DNA from: an uncultured Prevotella sp.
GTDB taxonomy: Bacteria; Bacteroidota; Bacteroidia; Bacteroidales; Bacteroidaceae
Direction: 5' to 3'
Assembly: GCA_900541335.1 (NCBI GenBank)
Contig: UQJC01000023.1
Location: 1 to 30,749 of the forward strand
DNA: 30,749 nt
This document shows positions 1-8,748 of this stretch, one piece after another. Position 1 is the stretch's first letter, and every line of letters starts with the position of its first letter. Made by a program: the position numbers and the translations under genes. Below the pieces are notes generated by a model. That model had not been told where the DNA came from. It worked only from the letters and a program-made list of their open reading frames with translations, and did not search any database.

Positions 1-1
1 A

Positions 2-988
2 TTCGCTCCTGATTGTGCCAAGGCACAAGAGGCTGCAGCCGCTCTGAACCCTGGCGACGTGCTTCTCCTGGAGAATCTTCGCTTCTACCCCGAAGAAGAG
101 GGCAAGCCTGTAGGTATCGATAAGGCTGACCCCGCATACGAAGAGGCTAAGAAGGCTATGAAAGAGAGTCAGAAGCAATTCGCTCAGACGCTCGCATCTT
201 ATGCTGACATCTATATCAACGATGCTTTCGGAACTGCTCACCGCAAGCACGCATCTACTGCTGTAATCGCTGATAGCTTCGATGCAGACCATAAAATGCT
301 TGGTTACCTCATGGAGAAGGAAGTGCTCGCTGTCGATAACGTACTCAACAACATTAAGCACCCCTTTACGGCCATCATGGGTGGTTCAAAGGTTTCTACC
401 AAGATTGGTATCATCGAAAACCTCATGGATAAGGTTGATAACCTCATTCTTTGCGGTGGCATGACTTACACGTTCGCTAAGGCTAACGGTGGTCAGATTG
501 GCGTTTCTATCTGCGAAGACGATAAGCTCGATCTCGCACTCGAAATTATCGAAAAGGCTAAGGCTAAGGGCGTTAATCTCGTACTCGGTACCGATTGTGT
601 AGCAGCTGACTCCTTCTCAAACGACGCCAATACGCAGATTGTTCCCGCAACGGCTATCCCCGAAGGTTGGGAAGGTCTCGATGCAGGTCCTGCAACGCGT
701 GAACTCTTTGCAAAGGCTATCGAAGGCTCTAAGACGATTCTCTGGAACGGTCCTGCCGGTGTATTTGAGTTCGATAACTTCACGGGTGGCTCACGTGCCA
801 TTGCTGATGCCATTGCTAAGGCTACTGCAGAGGGTGCATTCTCACTCATCGGTGGTGGTGACTCGGTTGCATGTATCAACAAGTTTGGTATGGCTGACCA
901 AGTATCCTATATTTCAACCGGCGGTGGCGCATTGCTCGAAGCTATCGAGGGTAAGGTACTTCCCGGTATCGCTGCCATCAAGGGTTAA
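2..988 (+). CDS. pgk: phosphoglycerate kinase, 3' part (5' end outside window)
   Basis: This glycolytic enzyme transfers phosphate from 1,3-bisphosphoglycerate to ADP in the cytoplasm. The reading frame is open from base 2, so the gene enters the window already in progress; the GTG at 59 is an internal valine codon and not a start. About 328 residues are visible, against roughly 415-420 for the bacteroidal enzyme, so about 90 N-terminal residues are missing. Family signatures are the LLENLRFYPEEEGK stretch, NDAFGTAHRKHAS, the IMGGSKVSTKI segment, the WNGPAGVFE motif and the C-terminal nucleotide-binding GGGDSVA followed by STGGGA. Codon use is strongly restricted (many GCT, AAG, CTC), as expected for a highly expressed gene. 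A strong terminator follows, so pgk is probably transcribed separately from the next gene. Confidence 0.97.
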   Translation, partial: FAPDCAKAQEAAAALNPGDVLLLENLRFYPEEEGKPVGIDKADPAYEEAKKAMKESQKQFAQTLASYADIYINDAFGTAHRKHASTAVIADSFDADHKMLGYLMEKEVLAVDNVLNNIKHPFTAIMGGSKVSTKIGIIENLMDKVDNLILCGGMTYTFAKANGGQIGVSICEDDKLDLALEIIEKAKAKGVNLVLGTDCVAADSFSNDANTQIVPATAIPEGWEGLDAGPATRELFAKAIEGSKTILWNGPAGVFEFDNFTGGSRAIADAIAKATAEGAFSLIGGGDSVACINKFGMADQVSYISTGGGALLEAIEGKVLPGIAAIKG

Positions 989-1035
989 TTCCTTCTGATT
1001 GACTTCTAGACGAAGTTATCAGTATCTGTTTACGC

Positions 1036-1086
1036 ACTGGTGTGCCAATCCGCCTTGCGGGGTGAATTGGTACACCAGTTTCTTTT
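1036..1086 (+). terminator. intrinsic terminator after pgk
   Basis: A 15-bp stem pairs 1036-1050 with about 1065-1079 (ACTGGTGT...ACACCAGT, with one G-U pair and one mismatch). The loop is GC-rich, and a run of mostly T (TTTCTTTT) follows. It lies 47 nt after the pgk stop and just before the next start. Confidence 0.9.
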
Positions 1087-1094
1087 GAAACAAA

Positions 1095-1970
1095 ATGAAG
1101 ACGAACAACGTCCTAACCTCCTGTCTTTTGCTCAGTGTGAGTTGCTGTCTCGGTTTTGCCTCCTGTCAGTCCGGCAAGACGGAGTCTGCCGCTGTGGCCG
1201 ACACTAGTCACGTGCGCACCGTCCCGACGGCATCGACCGACACCAATCTGCTTCGTGTAGCCGTGGTGCCCGACTACGATTGCCTGCCCGTGTACTACGC
1301 GCAGCGTTCGGGCATTTATCGTCGGTTAGGGTTGCAAGTTCACCTGGCAAGCTACGCTTCCCAAATGGACTGTGACACCGCCTTACTGGGACAAACCGTT
1401 GATGGCGGTGTGGCAGACTCCGTGCGTTGGGCGGCTTGGGGCAAACGAGCTTCTTCGTTTCGCACGATGTGGAAGGGTAATCGCCGTTGGCAATTTGTCG
1501 TTCGCGCAGGATTGCGAGGTAAGGAAATCCGAACTTTGCGCGGTCGCACCTTGGCCACAGCCCGACAAGCAACGGAAGACCACCTGCTGACTGACTTTCT
1601 AAAGCAAGGCGGCGTGGAACGAGAGGCAGTGTATCGTCCGCAAATCAATGACTTGCGTTTGCGCGCCGCGATGTTGGCTGACAAACAGTATGACGGAGCT
1701 TTTCTCTCGTGGCCTTATGTGGCGCTGGCGCGACAGCGTGGGGCTCGCGTATGGAAGGGGGCTTTGCCCGCCTCGGCTCCCACACTCTTTGTCATGAAGC
1801 GTTCGCGACTGGAGTCTCCACGGGTGAAAAAGCAGTGGGAACTCTTCGAACAAGGCCGGCGCATGGCAATAGACTCGCTCCGCATCAAGGGACCGGCTGC
1901 CTATACGGCCCTCTTGCAACAGACGTACCGTCTTCCCGCCGAAGTGGCCGACACATTGCGGTATCAGTAA
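1095..1970 (+). CDS. ABC-type solute-binding lipoprotein (NMT1/SsuA-like), orphan
   Basis: The 291-residue protein has an N-terminal hydrophobic signal followed by FASC-Q, a plausible lipobox with the lipidated Cys at residue 24, so it should be membrane anchored and face the periplasm. The mature part resembles periplasmic binding proteins of the NMT1/THI5/SsuA type: a strand LLRVAVVPDYDCLPVYYA, an IYRRLGLQVHL segment, then a second lobe with LRGRTLATARQATEDHLLTDFLKQGG and YDGAFLSWPYVALA. Ligand identity cannot be read from the sequence. No permease or ATPase gene is adjacent: pgk is upstream behind a terminator, and a TPR gene follows after 40 bp on the same strand. It either serves a transporter encoded elsewhere or has a non-transport role. 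The ATG at 1095 lies directly after the pgk terminator and gives a complete signal peptide. Confidence 0.75.
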   Translation: MKTNNVLTSCLLLSVSCCLGFASCQSGKTESAAVADTSHVRTVPTASTDTNLLRVAVVPDYDCLPVYYAQRSGIYRRLGLQVHLASYASQMDCDTALLGQTVDGGVADSVRWAAWGKRASSFRTMWKGNRRWQFVVRAGLRGKEIRTLRGRTLATARQATEDHLLTDFLKQGGVEREAVYRPQINDLRLRAAMLADKQYDGAFLSWPYVALARQRGARVWKGALPASAPTLFVMKRSRLESPRVKKQWELFEQGRRMAIDSLRIKGPAAYTALLQQTYRLPAEVADTLRYQ

Positions 1971-2010
1971 GGGAAGCGAAGGGAACAAGGTTCCACAATC
2001 TAACATCAAC

Positions 2011-4131
2011 ATGAATCAAAACGTCCATACCTATTTGTTGGCAGATGCCCGTAGGGCACTCGAAGCAAACCACTTGCTCTCCGCCCTGCAATCGTTGCTG
2101 GGCATGGCAAACACGCTCAAGGCGTGGAATGAAGTAGAGCAAATCAATGCCTTGATTGAGGCTTACCGCATGATGTTGTCTTACCTGACCAACGGGGCAG
2201 ACGACCCGCAGCGTGCCCGGATGTACGAAGGATTCGTACGTCAGGCAGCTGAACTTTGTGATGTGCTCGAACGAATGGGGGACATGCAGCGCGAAGTGGC
2301 CTATGATGCCATTGCTTGGCGCACTTTTCAGCAACTGATGGGGGCTGACTTTAGTTTGGTCGCCTTCTTACATTCGCCACAGGCCAACGGACGCAACCTC
2401 TTCGATGCCCTGTGGCTTTCTTCACGTCTGACAGGCGGTGAAGAAATTGCCTTGAGTGACTTTTTGGCCGATGAGGCGGTGAGCAACGAATCTAAGTGTC
2501 TGGCCTTGAGCGGTATGACACTGAGCGGTATGCGCTATTTCGATGTGGCCAAGCTTCGTATCTTGCTCGACTACGTCTTGTCGCCCGATGTGCAACTTCG
2601 GGTACGTGCGCTAGTCGGACTCATTTTTGTTCACCAGGCTCATGCACCGCGACTGAAGTATTATCCCGACTTGGTGGCCCGTTTGCGGCTCATGGCCGAC
2701 GTGCCCGGCTTTGTGCGCGAGCTTGAGATGCTCCAGGCACAGCTGTTCTTGACGCTTGAGACGAAGCGCATCGAACGAAACCTGCAGGAAGAAATCATTC
2801 CGCAGATGATGGCACGCATGAAGGACTTACGCCTCGACCGCTCGTTGGGGGTGGATGAACTGAAAGACAAACTGACGGAGGCAGATTTGAATCCTGAGTG
2901 GGAAGCAGACGGCACTCCGTCGAAACTGGCAGCTCACATGAAGGAATTTATGGACCTGCAACAGCGCGGAGCGGATATGTATATGAGTACCTTCAAGCTC
3001 CTCAAGCAGCGGTTCCCCTTTTTTAGCGTCGCTGCCAACTGGTTCTGGCCTTTTAGCCTTGACCATCCTGACATTCCCGCCGAGGCGAAGAAGAACAGCA
3101 CCCTTCACTTCATCTTGAAGAGTGCGGGTCTTTGCGACTCGGATAAGTACTCCTTCGCCATGATGTCGACGCAGCTTCCCCCGCAAATGAACGGCATCAA
3201 CTTGCGTGACATGATGGCGAATGTGACGGGGCAGGAGCAACCAGAAGCCTTTGAGGCCTTGGCTACACCGTCTGCACCCGAGTTTAAGGAAGTTCTGCGT
3301 TCGTATGTACAGGGATTTTACCGTTTCTGCAACCTTTATACTCACCGAGAAGCATTTGTCAATCCGTTCCAGGGCAATTTGTTCCTTGTAGACTATCCGC
3401 CGTTTGATGAATTGCTACACGACACAGATTTCTTGCTTCGCATGGCCGATCTGGCCTTTAAGGACAAGACTTATGCCTTGGCGAAGAGCTTGCTGGAGCG
3501 TGTACCTGCCGCCGAAGTGACTCCCGATGCCTTGCAGAAGTTAGGCTTTTGCTTAGAACAGTTGGGTGACACGGAACGGGCGGCCACAACTTACCAGTGG
3601 GCAAACGACCTCAAGCCACATTCTGCCTGGACGTTGCGCCGACTGGCTGTGTGTCACCGTGCATTGGGACTTTATGCCGAAGCACTGACGGCCTACGACG
3701 AACTGGCCACGTTTGCTCCCGAGGATGCGGGGTTGGCATTGCGTCAGGCCGAGTGTCACATCTACTTGAAGCAGTATGACGAGGCTTTCAAATACCTCTT
3801 TAAGGCCAACTACCTCGATGCGGATTCCGAACAAGCCACGCGTGCACTGGCTTGGTGTTCCTTGTTGACGGGAAAATATGAACAGGCAGAGAAATACTAT
3901 GCCCAGGTGCTGGCAAAAGACGATGTGACCCCAACCGATTGGCTCAATGCCGGCCATACGGCGTGGTTAGGCGGTCGGGTAGCTGAAGCTGTCAGCCGTT
4001 ACCGCAAGGCTTTGCCCGAAGAAAGTCCCGAAGATTTCTTGAAGGAAGATGCTGCTTTGTTGCAAGAAGCAGGCAAAACGGTGGACGACCTTGCCCTTAT
4101 GACGGATGCCGTCATGCTCGACTTGATGTAG
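2011..4131 (+). CDS. large tetratricopeptide-repeat protein
   Basis: This is a 706-residue, mostly helical protein without a signal peptide or membrane segment, probably cytoplasmic. The C-terminal third (about residues 470-670) holds five to six TPR-like units, visible as repeated A-x-x-x-L/Y-x-x-A patterns such as KTYALAKSLLERV, GDTERAATTYQWANDLKP, GLYAEALTAYDEL, KQYDEAFKYLFKANYLD and GKYEQAEKYYAQVL. The N-terminal 400 residues are helical and unlike any enzyme I recognise. The gene starts 40 bp after the lipoprotein gene on the same strand, so the two are likely cotranscribed. TPRs suggest a scaffold for protein complexes; no partner can be inferred. Similar long TPR proteins occur in Bacteroidales (recalled, not searched). 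Confidence 0.8.
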   Translation: MNQNVHTYLLADARRALEANHLLSALQSLLGMANTLKAWNEVEQINALIEAYRMMLSYLTNGADDPQRARMYEGFVRQAAELCDVLERMGDMQREVAYDAIAWRTFQQLMGADFSLVAFLHSPQANGRNLFDALWLSSRLTGGEEIALSDFLADEAVSNESKCLALSGMTLSGMRYFDVAKLRILLDYVLSPDVQLRVRALVGLIFVHQAHAPRLKYYPDLVARLRLMADVPGFVRELEMLQAQLFLTLETKRIERNLQEEIIPQMMARMKDLRLDRSLGVDELKDKLTEADLNPEWEADGTPSKLAAHMKEFMDLQQRGADMYMSTFKLLKQRFPFFSVAANWFWPFSLDHPDIPAEAKKNSTLHFILKSAGLCDSDKYSFAMMSTQLPPQMNGINLRDMMANVTGQEQPEAFEALATPSAPEFKEVLRSYVQGFYRFCNLYTHREAFVNPFQGNLFLVDYPPFDELLHDTDFLLRMADLAFKDKTYALAKSLLERVPAAEVTPDALQKLGFCLEQLGDTERAATTYQWANDLKPHSAWTLRRLAVCHRALGLYAEALTAYDELATFAPEDAGLALRQAECHIYLKQYDEAFKYLFKANYLDADSEQATRALAWCSLLTGKYEQAEKYYAQVLAKDDVTPTDWLNAGHTAWLGGRVAEAVSRYRKALPEESPEDFLKEDAALLQEAGKTVDDLALMTDAVMLDLM

Positions 4132-4325
4132 GGCATCTGTTCGGAACAGGTGGGTTGAGAAACGTGGACAAAGCCTGCCCCTGTGTTTCGAAAGAGGGTG
4201 GTTGTGCTGACAAAGCCCGAAGGAGCGGCTGGTCGCTGCATAGGGCATCCCCTCCTATGCAGCTCGTTTCTCTTTTGTCTTCCTTATTCCATTTGCATTT
4301 CCTTGAAATGCCCAAATCCTCGTTT

Positions 4326-5660
4326 ATGAAAAAGAAATGCTACCTTATTTCAACCCTTTCCCTCCTGCTGAATATGAATATGCAGGCACAAAAGCCTGCT
4401 GAGATGGAGGCTTACTTCCTCTCGACCTTACGCGGTGAGCAGGTAGAAAAAGTGCCTGGTAAACGGTTCTCGATGAAGCACGTGGACGAACGTCGGGAGG
4501 AGGTGTGGCAGGCATGGAAACGTGCTTGTGCGGTGTATGACGGCGTACAGCTCCCACCTTTGGACAGTCTCTCGAAGGCGCCGCGCAGCGAATGGCAGTT
4601 GCCCGACTCCTTGGAACCTCAGGCTGTGATGCCTTTCTATTTCGGTGCGAAGGGAGTGAAGCCCGAGGCTGGTTACCCCTTCTTTCTTTACTTGCACGGT
4701 TCCGGGCCGAAGCAACAAGAGTGGCAAACGGGACTGGTGTTGGCTCAGCGGTTTGCCGATGCCCCGTCAGTTTACTTTATCCCGCAAATTCCGAACGAAG
4801 GAGGCTGGTATCGCTGGTGGCAACGCAGTAAGCAGTTTGCCTGGGAGCGTTTGCTTCGCCAAGTATTGCTTCGCGAGGACATCAACCCCAACCGTCTCTA
4901 TGTGTTTGGCATTTCGGAAGGCGGATATGGGTCACAACGTCTGGCCTCCTATTATGCTGATTATTGGGCAGCGGCAGGTCCCATGGCGGGTGGAGAGCCG
5001 CTCAAGAATGCACCCGCCGAAAATGTGGGAAATATAGGTTTCTCACTCCGTACAGGAGCCAAAGACTATGGCTTCTATCGCCACATCTTGACGAACTATG
5101 TCAAGCAGGCGCTCGACAGCTTGGAGGTGCTCTATCCGGCAGGCTTCCGGCATCGCGTGGAGTTGATTCCCGACCGCGGACATGCCATTGACTACGCACC
5201 GACCACGCCTTGGTTGAGCCTCTTCCATCGCAATCCTTCACCGCGTCAGTTCTGTTGGGAAGACTTTGAGATGGATGGCCGTCACCGACGAGGATTTTAC
5301 AACATCTTGGTCAACGAACGTCCCGACCCTGAGGCTCGTACGAACTACACGGTCAACATTGTAGACAATGTGGTGCATGTGGCTGTTGAAAATGTGCGTT
5401 ACGTGACCACGGAACGCGATTCGATCTATGGTATCGAAATGAAATTTCGCCGCGAGTACGACGATGCATACACGGGATGCTTCACCCTCTTCCTTAACGA
5501 GGATTTGGTAGACTTGAGTCGCCCTGTCACCATCATTGTCAACGGTCGGCAACTGTATTGGGGCATGCTGACGGCGAACACGCGCAATTTGCTCCGTTCG
5601 CTGGCTGCCTTCTACGACCCACAGCGCATGTATCCGGTGGCCTACGAGGTAAAACTTTAA
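4326..5660 (+). CDS. secreted alpha/beta-hydrolase (esterase-like)
   Basis: Starting at the ATG at 4326, the 444-residue protein has a clear signal peptide (MKKKCYLI, a hydrophobic core, then MQAQ with cleavage near residues 21-22). The longer frame from 4155 would hide this signal, so I reject that start. The catalytic domain shows an HGSG oxyanion-type motif at 124-127 after a hydrophobic strand. It also has the nucleophile elbow GISEGG with Ser197, and a likely catalytic His286 in DRGHAIDY; the acid is uncertain. The C-terminal 130 residues (RRGFYNILVNERPDP onward) look like a beta-rich accessory domain. The likely role is hydrolysis of an ester, possibly on glycans or peptides, in the periplasm or outside the cell; the substrate is unknown. 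It lies 194 bp after the TPR gene on the same strand. Confidence 0.75.
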   Translation: MKKKCYLISTLSLLLNMNMQAQKPAEMEAYFLSTLRGEQVEKVPGKRFSMKHVDERREEVWQAWKRACAVYDGVQLPPLDSLSKAPRSEWQLPDSLEPQAVMPFYFGAKGVKPEAGYPFFLYLHGSGPKQQEWQTGLVLAQRFADAPSVYFIPQIPNEGGWYRWWQRSKQFAWERLLRQVLLREDINPNRLYVFGISEGGYGSQRLASYYADYWAAAGPMAGGEPLKNAPAENVGNIGFSLRTGAKDYGFYRHILTNYVKQALDSLEVLYPAGFRHRVELIPDRGHAIDYAPTTPWLSLFHRNPSPRQFCWEDFEMDGRHRRGFYNILVNERPDPEARTNYTVNIVDNVVHVAVENVRYVTTERDSIYGIEMKFRREYDDAYTGCFTLFLNEDLVDLSRPVTIIVNGRQLYWGMLTANTRNLLRSLAAFYDPQRMYPVAYEVKL

Positions 5661-5852
5661 GTTGAGTGGGTAGGGGAGCCGAGACGAAGGTTTGTTTGTC
5701 AGGCGGTTGAGCCTTCTGTTGTTTTGACGAAGCAGTTCGGTTAAACTTAGACTACTGGAAGAGCGCCTTCATAGAGTTTATTGCTGTGGCAATTGTTAGG
5801 CTCTTTCATCTCCATACAGGTAGTTCGTGTCCTAGTTCTTGTTCATATTCTC

Positions 5853-6773
5853 ATGCAGTACAAAGGAATGCAAGTCAATGTGGTTTATAAAGCTGTGAAG
5901 AAACTCTCCATGACTTTTACTCCTCCAGCCCGTTTCCAAGTTTCCGTTCCGTATGGTTGTCATACAGAGTGGATTCAGCAGTTCATTCAAAGTTCGTCCG
6001 ACTGGATGAAGTCTTGTATCGAACGCATGAAAACGAAGGAGCAGCATGGGGACTTTACTTTCGACGGAATGCCTGTAAAGGTGACTTACAAGTCGATGAA
6101 ATCTGTGCGGCTGAAGGTGGAAAGTGATGGACAATTGCTTCTGTCGGCTCCCTATGGCATCTCCCGAGCGACGATACAGGATTTCTTGGCAAAGAACCAA
6201 GAGCGCATCCGAAAAATGTGCTTGGCGGCCCAACAAAGGCTGGAGGAACGTGAAAAGGAGCAATGCCACTTTCAAGATGGCGACTCGCTTCGCTTCTTGG
6301 GAAGGGTGTACCGCTTGCAGGTACAGGAATTTCCCGCAGCACAAGGTTTGCATCCGTGTGTAAAGGTGAATGAGGCCGCTCAGACGATGCGGCTCTGTTG
6401 TCCCCAAGGATTTTCCTTGGACAAGCGCCGTCAGTTGGTCTTCGCTTACGTTAGCCGTGTGTTTGGGGAACGGGTGAACGAAAGAATGGCGTACTGGACA
6501 CAGAAAATGGGGATTCGTATGCCGCTCAGTCTCTACTTCAGCCCCATGCGTTCGCGTTGGGGCGTTTGCTATCCTGACAAAAAACGTATCGGACTGAGTT
6601 TAAACCTCGTCCCATACTCCATTGAGACAATCGAGGCGGTCTTGGTGCATGAACTTTGTCACTTGCGTCATGCAGGTCACGGTAAGGATTTCTACGACTG
6701 CCTGCTAGGCTATTTGCCCAACTATTGGGAGCATTACAACCAACTAAAACATCCTGTAACCCCTTCTTTATGA
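5853..6773 (+). CDS. YgjP/SprT-type zinc metallopeptidase (DUF45 family)
   Basis: The C-terminal half carries the family hallmark: SRWGVCYPDKKRIGLSLNL, then VLVHELCHLRHAGHGKDF. HELCH (residues 266-270 from this start) gives two zinc ligands and the catalytic Glu, and His276 is the probable third ligand. Members of this family (YgjP, WLM/SprT-like) are soluble peptidases of poorly known substrate. The N-terminal region has two consecutive beta-type modules of about 45 residues (about 11-55 and 79-123), each with a YK...K start, a PYG turn and an IQ-x-F helix; the usual family member has one. The frame is open from 5781, but the extra 24 residues look like hydrophobic read-through of the leader. 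The ATG at 5853 or 5868 is the more likely start, and the choice is not certain. Confidence 0.8.
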   Translation: MQYKGMQVNVVYKAVKKLSMTFTPPARFQVSVPYGCHTEWIQQFIQSSSDWMKSCIERMKTKEQHGDFTFDGMPVKVTYKSMKSVRLKVESDGQLLLSAPYGISRATIQDFLAKNQERIRKMCLAAQQRLEEREKEQCHFQDGDSLRFLGRVYRLQVQEFPAAQGLHPCVKVNEAAQTMRLCCPQGFSLDKRRQLVFAYVSRVFGERVNERMAYWTQKMGIRMPLSLYFSPMRSRWGVCYPDKKRIGLSLNLVPYSIETIEAVLVHELCHLRHAGHGKDFYDCLLGYLPNYWEHYNQLKHPVTPSL

Positions 6774-6834
6774 TGTTGGGGAAAGCATTTTGTATAGACA
6801 AGAAGTAACAGCGGAGCAAAAAGATGGTGAAGAT

Positions 6835-6865
6835 TTTGTTTGTAACGCACCATGAACTAATTTTG
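6835..6865 (+). promoter_or_regulatory. Bacteroidota-type promoter for dapA
   Basis: TTTG at 6835-6838 is followed after exactly 19 bp by TAATTTTG at 6858-6865. This matches the Bacteroidota -33/-7 consensus TTTG...TAnnTTTG. Transcription would start near 6871, giving a leader of about 23 nt before dapA. Confidence 0.75.
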
Positions 6866-6893
6866 CCCCGCGAAAACGACAATTTGTTTAACT

Positions 6894-7769
6894 ATGAATA
6901 GATTCAATCCCTTCAAGGGCCTGGGTACTGCGCTGGTTACACCGTTCAGAAAGGACGGCAGCGTAGACGAAGAAGGCCTCACTCGTTTGGTAGAAGACCA
7001 AATCGCTCAAGGCGTGGATTTTCTCTGCGTACTGGGTACTACAGCCGAAACTCCTTGTTTGTCGGCAGTTGAGAAACGTCTTGTAATGAATCTAGTCAAA
7101 CGTGTAAACGCTGGAAGACTCCCTCTGCTGCTTGGAGCTGGGGGCAATCATACGGCAGAGGTGATTGACTACCTGCAAACTGCCGATCTCGAAGGATTCG
7201 CAGGTGTGCTGATTGTTACGCCTTACTATAACAAGCCGAGCCAAGAGGGACTTTATCAGCATTTCTGTGCGGTTGCGGCGGCCACGGACTTGCCCGTTGT
7301 GTTGTATAATGTTCCCGGACGTACGGGGGTAAACTTGGCGGCTGAAACGACTTTGCGCATTGCACGCGACTGTAAGAATGTGGTCGCTGTCAAGGAAGCA
7401 TCGGGCAAACTGGCACAGATAGAACAAATCTTGGCGGGTGCGCCCGAGGGATTTGAGGTGCTCAGTGGCGACGATGCCATTACGCTGGAGATTCTGACCT
7501 TAGGTGGTGCGGGAGTTATTTCGGTTGTATCGAATGCTTATCCGGCTCGTTTTGCTGAAATGGCTCATGCTGCGTTGGCAGCTCGTCTGCCCGAGGCATT
7601 GGCAGTCCATCGCAGTTTCTTGAGTACGTATCCGTTGCTCTCAGTCGATGGTAATCCGGCTGGCATCAAGGCTTTGCTTAGCTTGCAGGGAAAAATTGAG
7701 AATATACTTCGCCTTCCCCTCGTTCCGGTGCGTCCCGAAACGTATGAGGCACTGCAACGTACACTCTAA
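6894..7769 (+). CDS. dapA: 4-hydroxy-tetrahydrodipicolinate synthase
   Basis: The enzyme condenses pyruvate with aspartate semialdehyde, the first committed step towards diaminopimelate and lysine. The 291 residues match the family length. The Schiff-base Lys167 sits in VVAVKEASG. The catalytic tyrosines are Tyr138 in YNVPGRTG and a Tyr at 111-112 in TPYYNKPSQEG. The pyruvate-binding threonines are in GTTAET (49-50), and LSGDD occurs at 190-194. The loop usually reads GTTGE, so the Ala at that position is a mild variation. It is a single gene with its own promoter and a shared terminator, and no other lysine gene is nearby. Confidence 0.96.
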   Translation: MNRFNPFKGLGTALVTPFRKDGSVDEEGLTRLVEDQIAQGVDFLCVLGTTAETPCLSAVEKRLVMNLVKRVNAGRLPLLLGAGGNHTAEVIDYLQTADLEGFAGVLIVTPYYNKPSQEGLYQHFCAVAAATDLPVVLYNVPGRTGVNLAAETTLRIARDCKNVVAVKEASGKLAQIEQILAGAPEGFEVLSGDDAITLEILTLGGAGVISVVSNAYPARFAEMAHAALAARLPEALAVHRSFLSTYPLLSVDGNPAGIKALLSLQGKIENILRLPLVPVRPETYEALQRTL

Positions 7770-7794
7770 CAGAGGCTTGCACATTAAACAAAAC

Positions 7795-7831
7795 GAACGC
7801 CGCGTCTTTCAATCAGAAAGACGCGGCGTTC
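7795..7831. terminator. bidirectional terminator between dapA and pgeF
   Basis: A perfect 16-bp inverted repeat (7795-7810 with 7816-7831, starting GAACGCCGCG) encloses a 5-nt loop. It sits between the convergent dapA stop (7769) and pgeF stop (7864). T-rich stretches flank it on both strands, although neither is a long pure T run. Confidence 0.85.
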
Positions 7832-7863
7832 GCTTTGTACTAATCGTTGTCGAAATGCTTGGG

Positions 7864-8673
7864 TTAGGCTTCAGCGGCCTTCAAGCAGAGGGCTGTATAG
7901 ATTCTGCCGGACTGGATGCCGAGACGGCGGGCAGAAAAGAAGGTATCGGATTGGCTGAAAGTGCAAACACCGCTCACTTGAATGTGTTCGAGTGGGATGC
8001 CAGCCTCTTCCAACAACCAAACATTGGCTGCCCACAGGTCGAGATGGGGCTTCGTGTATCCAGCACGCTGTATGATAGCAGCGGGAAAGCCTGCTTCCGT
8101 AAACTGGGTCACTACTTCTTCGCCTACTTCGTAGGATGCGGCAGAAATGGCAGGCCCGATGACGGCACGAAGGTTTTCCGAACGTGTTTGATACCTTTCT
8201 TGAAGGATACAGACAGTATTCCGTACAATGTTCTGCACCGTGCCGCGCCAACCGGCATGAATCGCTGCGGCGGCATGGTGTTCTTCGTCGTAGAGCAGGA
8301 TGGGCACGCAGTCGGCAGTTGAAACGCCGATGCACTGACCGGGCACATTCGTAACGAGTGCGTCTACTTCGTTGAGCAGGGCTGTCTGTTCGTCTTCGTC
8401 GAGTTTCAGAAACTCGTCATCGATGCACCGTACCTGGGCAGTATGCGTTTGTCGCGGTAACCAAATGCGCGAAACCGCAATGCCCAGCTCTTGTGCCAGC
8501 CACTCCCGATTGCGCTGTACGCGTTTGGGATCATCGCCACAGTAATGAGTGACATTAAAGGAGGCATAAGTCCCCATTGCAGCCTCTTCTTCCGCAGAAA
8601 ATTGGAAGGGAGAAAGCCGGGTTGTGGAGAAGGCGGTAACGCGGGGCGAGAGTGCGTAGGAAAGTAGGGTCAT
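7864..8673 (-). CDS. pgeF: laccase-domain (YfiH/PgeF) polyphenol oxidase/purine nucleoside enzyme
   Basis: The 269-residue protein belongs to the DUF152/LACC1 family. Members have been described both as purine nucleoside phosphorylase/adenosine deaminase-type enzymes and as editors of misincorporated serine in peptidoglycan precursors (family knowledge). The metal/active-site triad is visible: His77 in RQTHTAQV, Cys122 in STADCVPILLYD and His139 in AAIHAGWRGT. A conserved GPAISAASYEVG segment and the C-terminal FFSARR motif are also present. The gene starts 75 bp after obgE on the same strand and ends at the shared terminator, so it is probably the last gene of an obgE-pgeF transcript. Confidence 0.9.
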   Translation of the reverse strand: MTLLSYALSPRVTAFSTTRLSPFQFSAEEEAAMGTYASFNVTHYCGDDPKRVQRNREWLAQELGIAVSRIWLPRQTHTAQVRCIDDEFLKLDEDEQTALLNEVDALVTNVPGQCIGVSTADCVPILLYDEEHHAAAAIHAGWRGTVQNIVRNTVCILQERYQTRSENLRAVIGPAISAASYEVGEEVVTQFTEAGFPAAIIQRAGYTKPHLDLWAANVWLLEEAGIPLEHIQVSGVCTFSQSDTFFSARRLGIQSGRIYTALCLKAAEA

Positions 8674-8748
8674 GGGTGGGAATATAACGAGGAAAAGTAG
8701 ATAAGGAAAAGAATGAAGAGGGTAGAGGATACGCGTGGAAGTACGTTC

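Noticed and set aside
5701..5730. Terminator after the alpha/beta-hydrolase gene (AGGC/GCCT)
   Set aside because: The stem is only 4 bp and the T tract is interrupted, too weak to support.
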